Assembly: GCA_002831545.1 (NCBI GenBank)
Contig: CP025095.1
Span: 2,356,001-2,420,000 of the forward strand
Reading direction: 5' to 3'
Origin: Streptococcus suis
Lineage (GTDB): Bacteria; Bacillota; Bacilli; Lactobacillales; Streptococcaceae
Length of the DNA stretch: 64,000 bases
This document shows, in pieces, positions 52,763-64,000 of the stretch; position 1 is the stretch's first letter, and each line of letters opens with the position of its first letter. The notes under the pieces were generated by a model. That model was not told the DNA's origin and searched no databases. It saw nothing but the letters and a program-made list of their open reading frames with translations. Made by a program: the position numbers and the translations under genes.

Positions 52763-55700
52763 TTAAAACAAATCATCAAAGAGACTGAGCTGATTATCCT
52801 CTGGCATTTTACCGAGAATACCCATCTCATCCATTTTTTCAACAAGAGTAGCCGACAGCCCTCCTCGTTTACGGAGCTCTGTCTTGGAGAGGAATTCTCC
52901 CTCTGCACGCGCCGCCACAACCTGCTTAGCAACGTTCTCCCCAAGGCCATCCATAGCAACAAATGGTGGGATGAGGGTATCATCTTCAATCAAGAAATCG
53001 GTCGCATGGGACTTGTAAAGGTCCAACTTACCAAACTTAAAGCCACGTTCCAGCATCTCATTGACCAACTCCAAAGTAGTGTAGAGGTCTTGCTCAACGT
53101 TTGAGGCTTCATTGTTCTTCTTCTTGAGAGCAATTTCTTCCATCTTGGCCTTGACTCGATCCAAGCCACCTGACATGGTTGCCAAATCAAAGGCCTTGGC
53201 ACGAATAGAGAAATAAGCACAGTAATAGTAGATTGGGTGATGAACCTTGAAATAGGCTACCCGTAAAGCCATCATAACGTAAGCAGCCGCATGGGCTTTA
53301 GGGAACATGTACTTGATTTTCCCACAGGACTCGATGTACCAGTCTGGCACCTTGTTATCCTTCATGGCTTGAATGTAGCCATTTCGCTCTTCCTCGGAAA
53401 TCTTGAGCCACATGCCCTTCCGCACCCGCTCCATGATGTTAAAGGCCATCTTAGGTGGTAAACCTGCGTGCATGAGATAAACCATGATATCATCCCGACA
53501 ACCGATAACCGTAGATAGATCGGCAATTCCTGCCTTAATCAAGTCCTGGGCATTGCCCAACCATACGTCTGTACCGTGGGATAGACCAGACAACTGCAAG
53601 AGTTCCGCAAAGGTGGTCGGCTTGGTTTCCTCCACCATCCCCCGTACAAAGTTAGTTCCAAATTCAGGAATGCCCAACATACCTGTCGGCGTCCCAATCT
53701 GTTCTGGTGTAACACCTAGAATTTCCGTACCAGAGAAGAGGGCCATAACCCCTTTATCATCAGCAGGAATGGTCTGCGGATCGATACCTGATAAGTCCTG
53801 TAATTTCCGAACCATAGTCGGATCATCGTGGCCCAGGACATCGAGCTTCAAGACGTTTTCATCAATATCGTGGAAGTTAAAGTGGGTGGTCTGCCAGCTG
53901 GCTGTCACATCATCGGCAGGATACTGAACAGGTGTAAAGTCATAGACATCCATGTAGTCAGGGAATACGATAATTCCCCCTGGGTGCTGACCAGTCGTCC
54001 GTTTGACACCAGCCGCACCAGCAGCCAGGCGTTCTACTTCTACATCACGGTAGAATTTGCCATAATCCCGCTCATAGCCTCGGACAAAACCATAGGCAGT
54101 CTTAGCAGCTACCGTACCTACCGTTCCTGCACGGAAGGCATTTTCTTCACCGAAAATATCCCGAACATCCAAATGGGCAGACGGTTGGTCATCCCCTGAG
54201 AAGTTCAAGTCAATATCGGGAACCTTGTCTCCATCGAAACCAAGGAAGGTTTCAAAGGGAATGTCCTGACCATCTTTTTTATACTTGGTGCCACATTCTT
54301 CACAATCCTTGTCTGGTAGGTCAAAACCGGAACCATAGGAACCATCTGTGATAAATTCACTGTGTTGACAATTTGGACAGACATAGTGAGGAGGCATAGG
54401 GTTTACTTCGGTAATCCCAATCATGGTCGCAACGAAACTGGAGCCTACAGACCCCCGTGAACCCACCAGGTAGCCCCGCTCATTGGAACGGTGCACCAAC
54501 ATCTGCGACGCCAGATAAATCACGGCGAATCCATTACCCAGAATGGACGTCAATTCCTTCTCAATCCGCAGGTCGATAATATCTGGAAGAGGATTACCAT
54601 AAATTTCAAAGGCTTTCTGATAGGTCAATTCCGCAACCGTTTCCTCGGCCTTCTCAATATAAGGCGTATAGAGGTCGGTCTTAACCACCTGAACATCTTC
54701 AAACCGGTCCAGCATGGCATTGGGATTGGTAATGACAATCTCACGCGCCAGGCTTTCGCCCAAGAAGGCAAACTCGTCCAACATCTCGCTGGTCGTTCTA
54801 AAGTGGGCTTTTGGCAGTGGTGCTGGCTGAGCGTTCTCACCATTTCCAATGGTCCAGTTAATCGGTGCCCCTTGACCTAGAGCACGAACAATGATTTCCC
54901 GGTAAATCTCTTCTTCTGGGTCAATGTAGTGGACATTTCCAGTCGCCAGAACAGGCAGACCTGCCCTACGTCCTACCTCAATCAACTGCTTGATAGTCTC
55001 TTCAATCTCTGCCATGTCCTTAAACTGCTCCTTGGCAATCATGGGAGCATAGAGGGCAGGTGGCATAACTTCGATAAAATTATAATAGGCTGCCGTTTTA
55101 ACCGCTTCATCTATCCCTTTGGAGAGCAAGTCATCGAAGACCTCGCCCTCTTGACAGGCTGTTCCCAATATTAAACCCTCACGATGGGCATTGAGAACGG
55201 TCCGTGGAATACGTGGAACTCCCTCAAAATACTTGGTATTGGAAAGAGAAACCAGTTTGAACATATTTTTCAAACCAACCTGATTAATCACATAGAGCGT
55301 GGCATGCTTGACACGAGCCTTCTTATAGGAATCCTCCGCAATCAGCTCCGTGTTTAGCTGGTTGAGATTGGTCAAATTGTGCTTCTCCAAGGCATCTTTT
55401 AGGAAGATGAAGAGCAGGCGCCCTGTCGCCTCCGCATCGTAGTTGGCCATGTGGTGGTGTTCAAGAGCAACACCAAACCGCTTGGTGAGAGGACCTAAAC
55501 CATGACGCTTAAAGTCGGGGTAAAGGTTACGAGCAAATTCCAAGGTATCAATGACAGGCTGGCTAATAATAGGTAAGCCTGCTCGTTCATAGTTGACATT
55601 CATAAAGCCAACGTCAAAGGTCGCGTTGTGGGCAACCATGACGGAATCTTGACAGAAATCTTGAAACTCACGCAGGACTTGTTCTAGAGGTTTAGAACCA

Positions 55701-57154
55701 CGCACATGCTCATCTGTGATTCCTGTCAGATCTGTTGTAAATTGACTGAGCGGATGACCCGGATCGATAAACTCATCAAATTCTGCAATGATATTGCCCT
55801 TGTGCATCTTAGACGCCGCAATCTGAATCAGGGCATTATTGACCGCAGACAGACCGGTCGTTTCCACGTCAAAGACCACATAGGTCGCATCAGACAGGAC
55901 TACATCTGCTTCGTTGTAAGCAATGGGCACAGAGTCCTCGACAATATTAGCCTCCATCCCGAAGAGGGGCTTAATCCCAGCTTTACGGGCAGCATGATAG
56001 CCATGAGGGAAGGACTGGACATTGCCGTGGTCGGTAATCGCTACCGCCTTGTGTCCCCAAGCCGCCGCACGTGCCACCAAGTCCTCAACGGCAGGCAGGG
56101 CATCCATGGTAGACATGTTGGTATGGGCATGAAACTCAACCCGCTTCTCACCTTCAGGCATGAGATCTTTGCGGATTTCCTTCTTGACCTCTTGGACTTC
56201 CTGTACGTTCATAGTCAAATCACGAGTGAAATTATTGGTTTCCACATTTCCACGTACCCGCAACCAGTTGCCCTTTTTGACCATATCAAACTTCTGGGCC
56301 TCTTCCTCATTCTTAGCCCACTTCTGCAAGGTGAAGGACGAAGTATAGTCGGTCATCTTAAAGTTGATAATGACCCGCCCCGTCTTGGTCGTCTTCTGCT
56401 CGACCTCAAAGACCAATCCCTCAAAGACAATCCGATTCTCTTCGCTATCCACCTCAATCATAGGCGTAATCTCAGCCTTTTCGATATTGACCTTGGCAGG
56501 ACGATTTTTCTTATATTCTGGGACAAATGGCTGAGCTGCCTCTGGTGGTGGCGCCATTTGAGCCAGTTGTTCAAGGGCCGCCAAGTTTTCTTCATTAGCC
56601 TGCTGGTAAATTTCTTCATTTTGCGCATGGAAAGCCGCAGCCTGCTGCTGCGTCATCTCCTGGCAAACTTCAATGTCCACCGCAAGATTGCCAAAACCAA
56701 ATCGCTTGTATTGTTCCACAAGGTTTGGCAGGTGATTCTTCCGAAAATGAATCGTATCAATGGTTTCAGGACCTTTTATCCACAAAACACCATCTCTATA
56801 AGCCACCTCTAATGGCTGAAAAAGAGCCTTGAAGCCTGCACTCTGGCACAAATCTTCCGTAAAAGCTTCTGGATAATATGCTTCTACCAAACCAGCTTCA
56901 AAAGCCTCCGCATCGCTGACAATAGAAAATTGAATCTTATTGCCCACCTTTTCAAACTCCGTCGCCAAACGAGCCTTGAAGAGTTGATAGTCCATGAGCG
57001 GCAAGGGGGTTTCAAAACGGAAGGTAAATTCCCAAAGTTTGCTGACCTTGTGCAAGACTACTTTCTCAATCGTTGCAGTCGAAAAAGCCCCTGATTGTTG
57101 TGCATCAAGAGGCATTCCGATTTGTTGTAGCAAGAGTTGAAACTTATCTGACAT
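52763..57154 (-). CDS. polC: DNA polymerase III PolC subunit
   Basis: The 1463-residue replicative polymerase of Gram-positive bacteria. An N-terminal domain and OB fold occupy residues 1-330. A PHP domain starts with [13 protein letters not shown]. The proofreading exonuclease inserted in it begins FDVETTGLS (Asp429, Glu431). A zinc finger has CPNCQH and CEECG. The polymerase active-site aspartates are Asp980 and Asp982 in [11 protein letters not shown]. The long antisense open frame at 55706-56812 is a codon-bias shadow of this gene. Confidence 0.97.
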   Translation of the reverse strand: MSDKFQLLLQQIGMPLDAQQSGAFSTATIEKVVLHKVSKLWEFTFRFETPLPLMDYQLFKARLATEFEKVGNKIQFSIVSDAEAFEAGLVEAYYPEAFTEDLCQSAGFKALFQPLEVAYRDGVLWIKGPETIDTIHFRKNHLPNLVEQYKRFGFGNLAVDIEVCQEMTQQQAAAFHAQNEEIYQQANEENLAALEQLAQMAPPPEAAQPFVPEYKKNRPAKVNIEKAEITPMIEVDSEENRIVFEGLVFEVEQKTTKTGRVIINFKMTDYTSSFTLQKWAKNEEEAQKFDMVKKGNWLRVRGNVETNNFTRDLTMNVQEVQEVKKEIRKDLMPEGEKRVEFHAHTNMSTMDALPAVEDLVARAAAWGHKAVAITDHGNVQSFPHGYHAARKAGIKPLFGMEANIVEDSVPIAYNEADVVLSDATYVVFDVETTGLSAVNNALIQIAASKMHKGNIIAEFDEFIDPGHPLSQFTTDLTGITDEHVRGSKPLEQVLREFQDFCQDSVMVAHNATFDVGFMNVNYERAGLPIISQPVIDTLEFARNLYPDFKRHGLGPLTKRFGVALEHHHMANYDAEATGRLLFIFLKDALEKHNLTNLNQLNTELIAEDSYKKARVKHATLYVINQVGLKNMFKLVSLSNTKYFEGVPRIPRTVLNAHREGLILGTACQEGEVFDDLLSKGIDEAVKTAAYYNFIEVMPPALYAPMIAKEQFKDMAEIEETIKQLIEVGRRAGLPVLATGNVHYIDPEEEIYREIIVRALGQGAPINWTIGNGENAQPAPLPKAHFRTTSEMLDEFAFLGESLAREIVITNPNAMLDRFEDVQVVKTDLYTPYIEKAEETVAELTYQKAFEIYGNPLPDIIDLRIEKELTSILGNGFAVIYLASQMLVHRSNERGYLVGSRGSVGSSFVATMIGITEVNPMPPHYVCPNCQHSEFITDGSYGSGFDLPDKDCEECGTKYKKDGQDIPFETFLGFDGDKVPDIDLNFSGDDQPSAHLDVRDIFGEENAFRAGTVGTVAAKTAYGFVRGYERDYGKFYRDVEVERLAAGAAGVKRTTGQHPGGIIVFPDYMDVYDFTPVQYPADDVTASWQTTHFNFHDIDENVLKLDVLGHDDPTMVRKLQDLSGIDPQTIPADDKGVMALFSGTEILGVTPEQIGTPTGMLGIPEFGTNFVRGMVEETKPTTFAELLQLSGLSHGTDVWLGNAQDLIKAGIADLSTVIGCRDDIMVYLMHAGLPPKMAFNIMERVRKGMWLKISEEERNGYIQAMKDNKVPDWYIESCGKIKYMFPKAHAAAYVMMALRVAYFKVHHPIYYYCAYFSIRAKAFDLATMSGGLDRVKAKMEEIALKKKNNEASNVEQDLYTTLELVNEMLERGFKFGKLDLYKSHATDFLIEDDTLIPPFVAMDGLGENVAKQVVAARAEGEFLSKTELRKRGGLSATLVEKMDEMGILGKMPEDNQLSLFDDLF

Positions 57155-57225
57155 ACTTATTTCCTTTGTAGTTCGTTAGAAACATTTTACCATAAATAGA
57201 GGAAAATTTCTTGGGAGAGAGAAAA

Positions 57226-57252
57226 AACCTCTTCGGCATTCCAAAAGAGGTT
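57226..57252 (-). terminator. Terminator after dhaQ
   Basis: AACCTCTT, 11-nt loop, AAGAGGTT and TTTTC on the minus strand. Confidence 0.75.
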
Positions 57253-57270
57253 CATCATTTGATACTTAAC

Positions 57271-58260
57271 TTACCAAGCCGCAGCTTCTGTCGGTGCTTC
57301 TAAAAAGTCCAGCCATTTTCGATCCTTGACACGACAGAGGGTGACAGAAATTCCTCCCATATCAAGACTGGTCATAAATTTACCTATTTTAATATAGGAA
57401 AGCTGTAAACCTTCTAGCTCTAGAAATTGGCAAATGTCATTCAAAAAGATTCCTTGCTCAATCTCCGACATAGAACCAAGATTATTGACCAAAAGAATAT
57501 ACTCCTCGCCCTCCTTCCAACGGAATTTTAATTTTAATTTGTTCACAATTTCGTTGGCTAACTGCTCAGAGGATTCAAAACGAACGGTCCGATAGCCTTC
57601 TTCTCCATGGATACCGATGCCGTAAGATATTTGTCCCTCCTCCAAATCAAACAAAGGCAGGGCAGCATTGGGCAAATAGGCCGACTTGGTTGCAAAACCG
57701 ATGGTCGCAATCTCTGTTGCCAGAGACAGTCCCAGCTGTTCCAATTCATCTAAGCTATAGCCAGTAAGGGCAGCAGCTCCTAATATCTTATGAAGTAGAA
57801 TGGTCCCTGCAAGCCCCCTATGCCGCATACGGAAATTATTCTTAGTATCGACCGAAATATCGTCATGGGATACGATGTACTTGACTGCAATCCCCTCCTG
57901 CCGAGCCAATTCGATAGCTTTTCTAAAAGAGACAAGGTCTGCCTCAAAGTTTTTTACAATCAGAAAAACTCCCTTGCCCTTATCTACTGCACGAATGGCT
58001 ACCAAGACTTCTTCAGCGGTTGGGGGCGTAAATATTTCACCATATACTGCAGCAGTCAACATACCCTTTCCGACAAATCCAATATGTGCCGGTTCGTGCC
58101 CCGAACCACCTCCTGAAATAATTGGAACTAAATGGTCATCCTGCACTTTCTGAAGCACAATCGGAAGCCCCTTCACTTTCTTCACTTTAGGATTGGTTCG
58201 ACAGAAACCATCCAAATAATCTTCAATAATTGTTGCCTGTCTATTTCTAATAAACACCAT
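57271..58260 (-). CDS. dhaQ: DhaK paralogue, coactivator DhaQ-like
   Basis: A 329-residue DhaK-like protein. The substrate-site motifs SGGGSGHEPAHIGFVGKG and YGIGIHGEEGY are kept, the latter with His218 that forms the covalent bond to dihydroxyacetone. The active-site aspartate is present at residue 108 (NFEADLVSF), but the surrounding NYSGD motif of true DhaK is changed. It sits behind dhaS and opposite a complete dhaKLM set. In Lactococcus lactis a DhaK paralogue in this position, DhaQ, binds dihydroxyacetone and works with the activator DhaS. I infer the same role, with a second kinase as the alternative. Confidence 0.82.
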   Translation of the reverse strand: MVFIRNRQATIIEDYLDGFCRTNPKVKKVKGLPIVLQKVQDDHLVPIISGGGSGHEPAHIGFVGKGMLTAAVYGEIFTPPTAEEVLVAIRAVDKGKGVFLIVKNFEADLVSFRKAIELARQEGIAVKYIVSHDDISVDTKNNFRMRHRGLAGTILLHKILGAAALTGYSLDELEQLGLSLATEIATIGFATKSAYLPNAALPLFDLEEGQISYGIGIHGEEGYRTVRFESSEQLANEIVNKLKLKFRWKEGEEYILLVNNLGSMSEIEQGIFLNDICQFLELEGLQLSYIKIGKFMTSLDMGGISVTLCRVKDRKWLDFLEAPTEAAAW

Positions 58261-58270
58261 ACATTAACTC

Positions 58271-58816
58271 CTACAAAATCAAAAACGACTCGCGAACAAG
58301 AGCCACCATTTGCTTCCAATAACCGTGAATCTGACAAGGCGACTGCATCAGTCCTTCCTTTATCAGTCCAATCCAAGCATTAGCATGATAGAGAATCAAA
58401 AAATGCTTATCCTGTTGGGAAATCATTTTACCCTCCTGGAGCTGGTACTCGTTGATAATTTTCTCCATCAAAACCATAAAGTAGCCTTCTAAATAGCTGA
58501 CAAAATCATTTTGCCCCTTAATCTCAAAGAGTTGCCTATAGAAAGATTGGTTACTCTCGATGTAGTACAAGAGCTCATCCAGAAGCTTGATTCCACTAAT
58601 ATAGGTCAGATTGTCAGTTACCTGCTCCTGCAATTCTGTCTCAAATATCCAGTCCAGCGACTCATACTTGTCTAAAAAATGGTTGTAAAAGGTTTGACGA
58701 CGAATCCCTGCTTCCTGCATGATGTCGACAACTGAGATTTTATCAAAGGATTTTTGGGATAGCTGTTTTTTAAAAGCCTTTGCAATCCTTTTCTTTGTAA
58801 TCAACGAGGTTGGCAT
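58271..58816 (-). CDS. dhaS: TetR-family activator DhaS
   Basis: A 181-residue TetR-type regulator. The N-terminal helix-turn-helix KISVVDIMQEAGIRRQTFYNHFLDKYESLDWIF is typical of the DhaS/YfiR group. It starts at 58816 with AAAGGAAGTGAC upstream and is followed 10 bases later by dhaQ. In L. lactis DhaS activates dhaKLM when complexed with DhaQ and dihydroxyacetone. A matching operator lies in the divergent gap. Confidence 0.85.
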   Translation of the reverse strand: MPTSLITKKRIAKAFKKQLSQKSFDKISVVDIMQEAGIRRQTFYNHFLDKYESLDWIFETELQEQVTDNLTYISGIKLLDELLYYIESNQSFYRQLFEIKGQNDFVSYLEGYFMVLMEKIINEYQLQEGKMISQQDKHFLILYHANAWIGLIKEGLMQSPCQIHGYWKQMVALVRESFLIL

Positions 58817-58877
58817 ATGTCACTTCCTTTCGCTTCCTCTCCATTATACCCTATCATGCTTTTCTTTGGAACAAAAG

Positions 58878-58899
58878 GGACACTTTGGACAATCTGTCC
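58878..58899 (+). promoter_or_regulatory. DhaS operator
   Basis: GGACACTT-N6-ATCTGTCC has the same 22-bp layout as the L. lactis DhaS palindrome (GGACACAT-N6-ATTTGTCC, from memory), with two differences. It lies between dhaS and dhaK. The outer flanks extend the symmetry by one G/C pair. Confidence 0.75.
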
Positions 58900-58927
58900 C
58901 TTCCTTTTTTCTTTTGGACAATGTAAA

Positions 58928-58943
58928 ATGAAAACGCAAACAA
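58928..58943 (+). promoter_or_regulatory. CcpA cre site in the dhaK leader
   Basis: ATGAAAACGCAAACAA fits the cre consensus WTGNNARCGNWWWCAW at every position. It lies 17 bases before the dhaK start codon, a position that suits roadblock repression. Confidence 0.72.
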
Positions 58944-58960
58944 AACAAAGGAGTTTTCTC

Positions 58961-59950
58961 ATGAAAAAAATTATCAATCAACCCGAACATGTCGTTGATG
59001 AAATGTTAAAAGGACTTGTCTTTATGCACCAAGGTCTTGTCGATCGTATCGATGGATTTGATGTGATTATCCGCAAGGCTGAAAAAACTGGTAAAGTCGG
59101 CATCATCTCAGGAGGGGGCTCTGGTCACGAACCTTCTCATGCAGGCTTTGTCGGCAAGGGCATGTTGTCCGCCGCTGTATGTGGCGCAGTATTTACCTCA
59201 CCAACACCAGACCAAATCTTGGAAGCCATCAAGGCTGCTGACGAGGGAGCTGGCGTCTTTATGGTCATCAAAAACTACTCTGGCGACATCATGAACTTTG
59301 AGATGGCACAAGAATTGGCGGAAATGGAGGGCATCGAAGTGGCCAGTGTCATCGTGGACGATGACATCGCTGTGGAAAATAGTCTCTATACCCAAGGCCG
59401 TCGTGGTGTAGCTGGTACCATCCTTGTCCACAAGATTCTCGGTCACGCTGCAGAAACTGGCAAATCCCTAGCAGAAATCAAGGAACTGGCTGACCGTCTC
59501 GTCCCACAAATCAAGACTATCGGCTTAGCCCTATCAGGTGCTACGGTACCAGAAGTGGGCAAACCAGGCTTCGTCCTTGAAGAGGATGAATTTGAATACG
59601 GTGTCGGTATCCATGGTGAACCTGGCTATAAGAAAGAAAAACTCCAACCATCTGCTAAATTGGCTGAAGAATTGGTTGAGAAATTGGCAGAAGGCTTTGA
59701 TATTCAAGATGGCGGGCACTATGGTGTCCTTATCAACGGTCTCGGCGCAACCCCTCTCATGGAACAATATGTCTTTGCCAACGACGTTGCTCAATTGCTG
59801 GCTAAAAAAGGTGTGGTCGTTGACTACAAGAAAATCGGTAACTACATGACATCAATTGATATGGCTGGACTGTCATTGACCTTAATCAAACTAGAAGACC
59901 CAAGCTGGATTGACGCTTTGCAGGCCCCTGTTGAAGTGGTAGCTTGGTAG
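58961..59950 (+). CDS. dhaK: Dihydroxyacetone kinase subunit DhaK
   Basis: A 329-residue substrate-binding subunit of the PTS-dependent dihydroxyacetone kinase. His218 (GVGIHGEPGY) would bind dihydroxyacetone covalently and Asp109 (NYSGDIMNF) is the catalytic acid/base; both match the E. coli numbering exactly. SGGGSGHEPSHAGFVGKG is the N-terminal motif. The ATG at 58961 follows AAAGGAGTTTTCTC; the open frame upstream of it is leader. Confidence 0.94.
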   Translation: MKKIINQPEHVVDEMLKGLVFMHQGLVDRIDGFDVIIRKAEKTGKVGIISGGGSGHEPSHAGFVGKGMLSAAVCGAVFTSPTPDQILEAIKAADEGAGVFMVIKNYSGDIMNFEMAQELAEMEGIEVASVIVDDDIAVENSLYTQGRRGVAGTILVHKILGHAAETGKSLAEIKELADRLVPQIKTIGLALSGATVPEVGKPGFVLEEDEFEYGVGIHGEPGYKKEKLQPSAKLAEELVEKLAEGFDIQDGGHYGVLINGLGATPLMEQYVFANDVAQLLAKKGVVVDYKKIGNYMTSIDMAGLSLTLIKLEDPSWIDALQAPVEVVAW

Positions 59951-59960
59951 GAGAAAGACT

Positions 59961-60536
59961 ATGGATGCAAAATAAGCATTGCTCTGGATGGAGACATTCA
60001 ACAAAAAAATTCAAGAAAACAAAGATTATTTGAGCGAACTCGATTCTCCAATCGGAGATGGAGATCACGGGGGCAACATGGCGCGCGGAATGGCTGCCGT
60101 CATGCAGGAGCTATCTGAAAAAGACTACGAGAGTGCTGACCAAGTCTTTAAGGTGGTTGCCATGCAACTTCTCAGCAAGGTTGGCGGTGCTTCCGGTCCT
60201 CTCTACGGCTCTGCCTTTATGGGTATTACTAAAGCCAGTCAAGCTGGTGCTGATTTGGCAGACACGCTTCAAGCAGGTTTGGAGATGATCCAAAAACGCG
60301 GCAAGGCTGAATTGGGCGAGAAAACCATGGTAGACGTGTGGATTCCCGTCATTGCTGCCCTAAGAGAAAGCCAGCTGACAACGGAAATTATCCATAAAGC
60401 CGTTCAAGGGACAAAGGATATTGTTGCGACCAAGGGACGCGCGTCCTATGTTGGAGAAAGGTCTATTGGACACATTGATCCAGGCTCTTTCTCATCTGGA
60501 CTTCTCTTTGAAGCAATGTTGGAGGCAGGACTATGA
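59961..60536 (+). CDS. dhaL: Dihydroxyacetone kinase ADP-binding subunit DhaL, with a nonsense codon near the start
   Basis: DhaL carries the tightly bound ADP that is rephosphorylated by DhaM. The metal/ADP motif SPIGDGDHGGNMARG and GGASGPLYGSAFMG are intact. The expected start, ATG at 59961 with AGGAGAAAGACT upstream, reads M-D-A-K and then TAA at 59973-59975. The reading frame continues with ALLWMETFNKKIQ, as in normal DhaL. A single change from AAA to TAA would explain it. Translation could restart at TTG 59979 or ATG 59988, losing few residues, so the protein may still be made at a reduced level. Confidence 0.85.
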
Positions 60537-60907
60537 CAAAGGTTGGTATCTTACTCGTATCCCATTCAAAAAATTTGGCCCAGGGAATCATCGACCTAGT
60601 ATCTGAAGTCGCAAAAGATATTCCCATCACCTACTGTGGCGGACTAGAAGATGGTAGCATCGGTACTAGCTTTGAAATCGTACAAGAGCGAATTGAGGCA
60701 ACCCCTGCTGATACCCTCCTTGCCTTTTTCGACTTAGGTAGCGCCCGAATGAACATGGAACTTGCTGCCGATTTTACAGACAAACAAATTCTAATCCAAA
60801 CCGTACCAGTCGTCGAAGGTTGCTATACTGCCGCAGCTCTCTTACAGGCTGGAGCTGACTTGGAGACTATTCTTGAACAATTACAAGAGCTTGAAATCAA
60901 AAAATAA
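60533..60907 (+). CDS. dhaM: Dihydroxyacetone kinase phosphotransfer subunit DhaM
   Basis: A 124-residue EIIA-mannose-like protein that passes phosphate from HPr to DhaL-ADP. The active histidine is in GILLVSHSKNLAQG (His10). It is the single-domain Gram-positive form, without the HPr and EI parts found in E. coli. Its ATG overlaps the dhaL stop (ATGA). Confidence 0.93.
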   Translation: MTKVGILLVSHSKNLAQGIIDLVSEVAKDIPITYCGGLEDGSIGTSFEIVQERIEATPADTLLAFFDLGSARMNMELAADFTDKQILIQTVPVVEGCYTAAALLQAGADLETILEQLQELEIKK

Positions 60908-60917
60908 ATACAAATTT

Positions 60918-60950
60918 AAAAGCCGAGGTATAAAAACTTCGGCTTTTTGT
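60918..60950. terminator. Terminator between dhaM and proS
   Basis: AAAGCCGA, 12-nt loop, TCGGCTTTTT; T runs on both strands, between convergent genes. Confidence 0.85.
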
Positions 60951-60955
60951 AATTA

Positions 60956-62883
<1,928 letters not shown>

Positions 62884-62946
62884 ATCTAAATTCCGAGCTT
62901 TTCGCTCGAGTTCAAATATGAAAACTCTCTGTTCCTTTCTTTTTCT

Positions 62947-63189
62947 TAGTTTTCAGAACATCCTGCATTTAGCACGCATTCAGTTCCTTTCATCATTTGT
63001 TTGACAGGAAGACACAGGTTTCAGCCCGTGTTCAATTCCTTTCGTAGTTTTCAGAACATCCTGCATTTAGCACGCATTCAGTTCCTTTCATCATTTGTTT
63101 GACAGGAAGACACAGGTTTCAGCCCGTGTTCAATTCCTTTCGTAGTTTTCAGAACATCCTGCGTTTAGCACGCATTCAATTCCTTTCAT
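62947..63189. repeat. 98-bp tandem repeat between the site-2 protease gene and proS
   Basis: Two full copies (62947-63044, 63045-63142) and a 47-base partial copy, nearly identical. On the minus strand each unit is made of two related halves, each starting GAAAGGAAYTGAA. In one half this is followed by ATGCGTGCTAAATGC, giving an 8-codon open frame, MRAKCRMF or MRAKRRMF, with a ribosome-site-like GAAAGGA. The copies are at 63149-63175, 63051-63077 and 62953-62979. No larger gene is present in 62807-63204. Confidence 0.85.
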
Positions 63190-63204
63190 AAATTTCAAAT
63201 TATC

Positions 63205-64000
63205 TTAGAAGAAGACTCTTATAATATCATTCCAAGTGACTACTATCATAAGAACCACCATAACGGCTACACCTGCTAGAGTGATATAAGATTCCGTCTC
63301 TGGTTTGAGTGGTTTTCTGCGAATGGCTTCCAGAATATTCATAACAATCTTACCACCATCCAAGGCTGGAATTGGAATCAAATTGAAGATTCCAAGGTTA
63401 ATGGAGAGCGCAGCCATTAGCCCCAATACAGAAACCAAACCAAATTCAGCCGCTTGAGAACTTACTTTATAAATAGCAACCGGTCCCCCCAACTGCTTAA
63501 CATCAAAGTTTGCAATAAGATTCTTCAAAGCTGTCACAACCCTAAGAGCTGTCGCTCCCGCTTCTTGGAAACCGCCGACAATTTTATCAACGAAACCAGT
63601 TTTCAAAATCGGTGAGATACCAATTCGATAGGCCCCATCTACTTGTTCAGCAGTAACGGAGACATGACGGTTTTTCCCATCATGCTCAACAACCAAATCA
63701 AAGCTTGGGGCTGTTGTTGCATCTGTCGCTGCTTTGCTAATAATCGTTGCAACTTCTGTGTAGCTGTCTGTCGCGTTCCCATTGACCGAAAGAATCTTGT
63801 CCCCTGTGACAACACCTGCAGCCTGCAAAGCACCACCTTCAGTAATACTTACTGCATTGCTTGATGGGTTGGCAACCCCGCCTTGCATGAAGAACAAAAT
63901 AATAAATACTAGAATCCCTAGAATAAAATTATTCATGGGTCCCGCAAAGTTGGTCATCAACCGTCCCCAGACTGTCGCATTTTGATACTGAACATCAAGT
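63205..64000 (-). CDS. rseP: Site-2 zinc metalloprotease RseP/Eep, N-terminus beyond the window
   Basis: The C-terminal 265 residues of an intramembrane protease that trims signal peptides and anti-sigma factors; in enterococci Eep processes lipoprotein-derived pheromones. Visible are the membrane segment NFAGPMNNFILGILVFIILFF, a PDZ domain at about 63830-63600, and the second active-site segment LIPIPALDGGKIV with the LDG motif, followed by a last helix. The HExxH motif is outside the window. The order protease-proS is typical of streptococci. Confidence 0.92.
   Translation of the reverse strand, partial: LDVQYQNATVWGRLMTNFAGPMNNFILGILVFIILFFMQGGVANPSSNAVSITEGGALQAAGVVTGDKILSVNGNATDSYTEVATIISKAATDATTAPSFDLVVEHDGKNRHVSVTAEQVDGAYRIGISPILKTGFVDKIVGGFQEAGATALRVVTALKNLIANFDVKQLGGPVAIYKVSSQAAEFGLVSVLGLMAALSINLGIFNLIPIPALDGGKIVMNILEAIRRKPLKPETESYITLAGVAVMVVLMIVVTWNDIIRVFF

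Noticed and set aside
55706..56812. 368-codon plus-strand open frame opposite polC
   Set aside because: It lies wholly antisense to well-conserved polC domains, has no ribosome site and no recognisable domain. It is a codon-bias shadow.
62947..63189. Direct repeats resembling a CRISPR array
   Set aside because: The units are 98 bp, contiguous and nearly identical over their full length. There are no short repeats separated by unique spacers and no cas genes nearby.

Overview
The window looks like the chromosome of a low-GC streptococcus, most likely Streptococcus suis or a close relative. The evidence is the gene content and order (pnp-cysE-GNAT-phosphorylase-cysS-mrnC; polC next to proS and a site-2 protease), pneumococcus-type BOX-like repeats, a YSIRK/LPXTG surface protein and Firmicute-type promoters and ribosome sites. 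This species call is an inference; no database was searched.

Layout. 1-19.4 kb is a host N-glycan utilisation locus. It holds a YesM-type sensor kinase (cut by the window edge), a YesL protein, an ABC sugar importer resembling pneumococcal NgtS/P1/P2, a GH20 hexosaminidase, a ROK protein, GH38, GH125 and GH92 alpha-mannosidases, and a cell-wall-anchored GH85 endoglycosidase of the Endo-D type. Together these would release N-glycans outside the cell, import the oligosaccharide and take it apart inside. 19.6-26.1 kb is a housekeeping operon from pnp to mrnC. 26.4-32.5 kb holds rpsO, a uracil permease behind a probable PyrR attenuator, a small HTH/membrane pair, a membrane protein, a repeat-rich intergenic stretch, and a purine permease divergent from xpt. 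32.57-33.32 kb is a broken IS200/IS605-type element. 33.3-39.9 kb holds rsuA, a GNAT, an MFS exporter, def and a two-gene ABC transporter.

40.0-43.8 kb is the most unusual part. It is an AT-rich cassette in which an Rgg-family regulator diverges from a 41-residue exported peptide, followed by a possible 34-residue cationic ORF, a MacB-like ATPase-permease fusion and a 123-residue secreted protein of unknown family. I read it as a peptide-pheromone-controlled secretion or bacteriocin-like system.

43.9-49.8 kb holds a Sua5/YrdC-like protein and leuABCD. The leu leader combines a leucine-rich leader peptide, an attenuator and a transcribed MITE-like repeat, a second copy of which lies at 29.8 kb. 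49.9-57.2 kb holds a GlsB-like protein, pepS, a BOX-like repeat cluster, a nitroreductase and polC. 57.3-60.9 kb is a dihydroxyacetone kinase regulon: dhaQ and dhaS divergent from dhaK, dhaL and dhaM, with a DhaS-type operator, a good cre site and a nonsense codon at codon 5 of dhaL. 61-64 kb holds proS, a 98-bp tandem repeat and the C-terminal part of an RseP/Eep protease.
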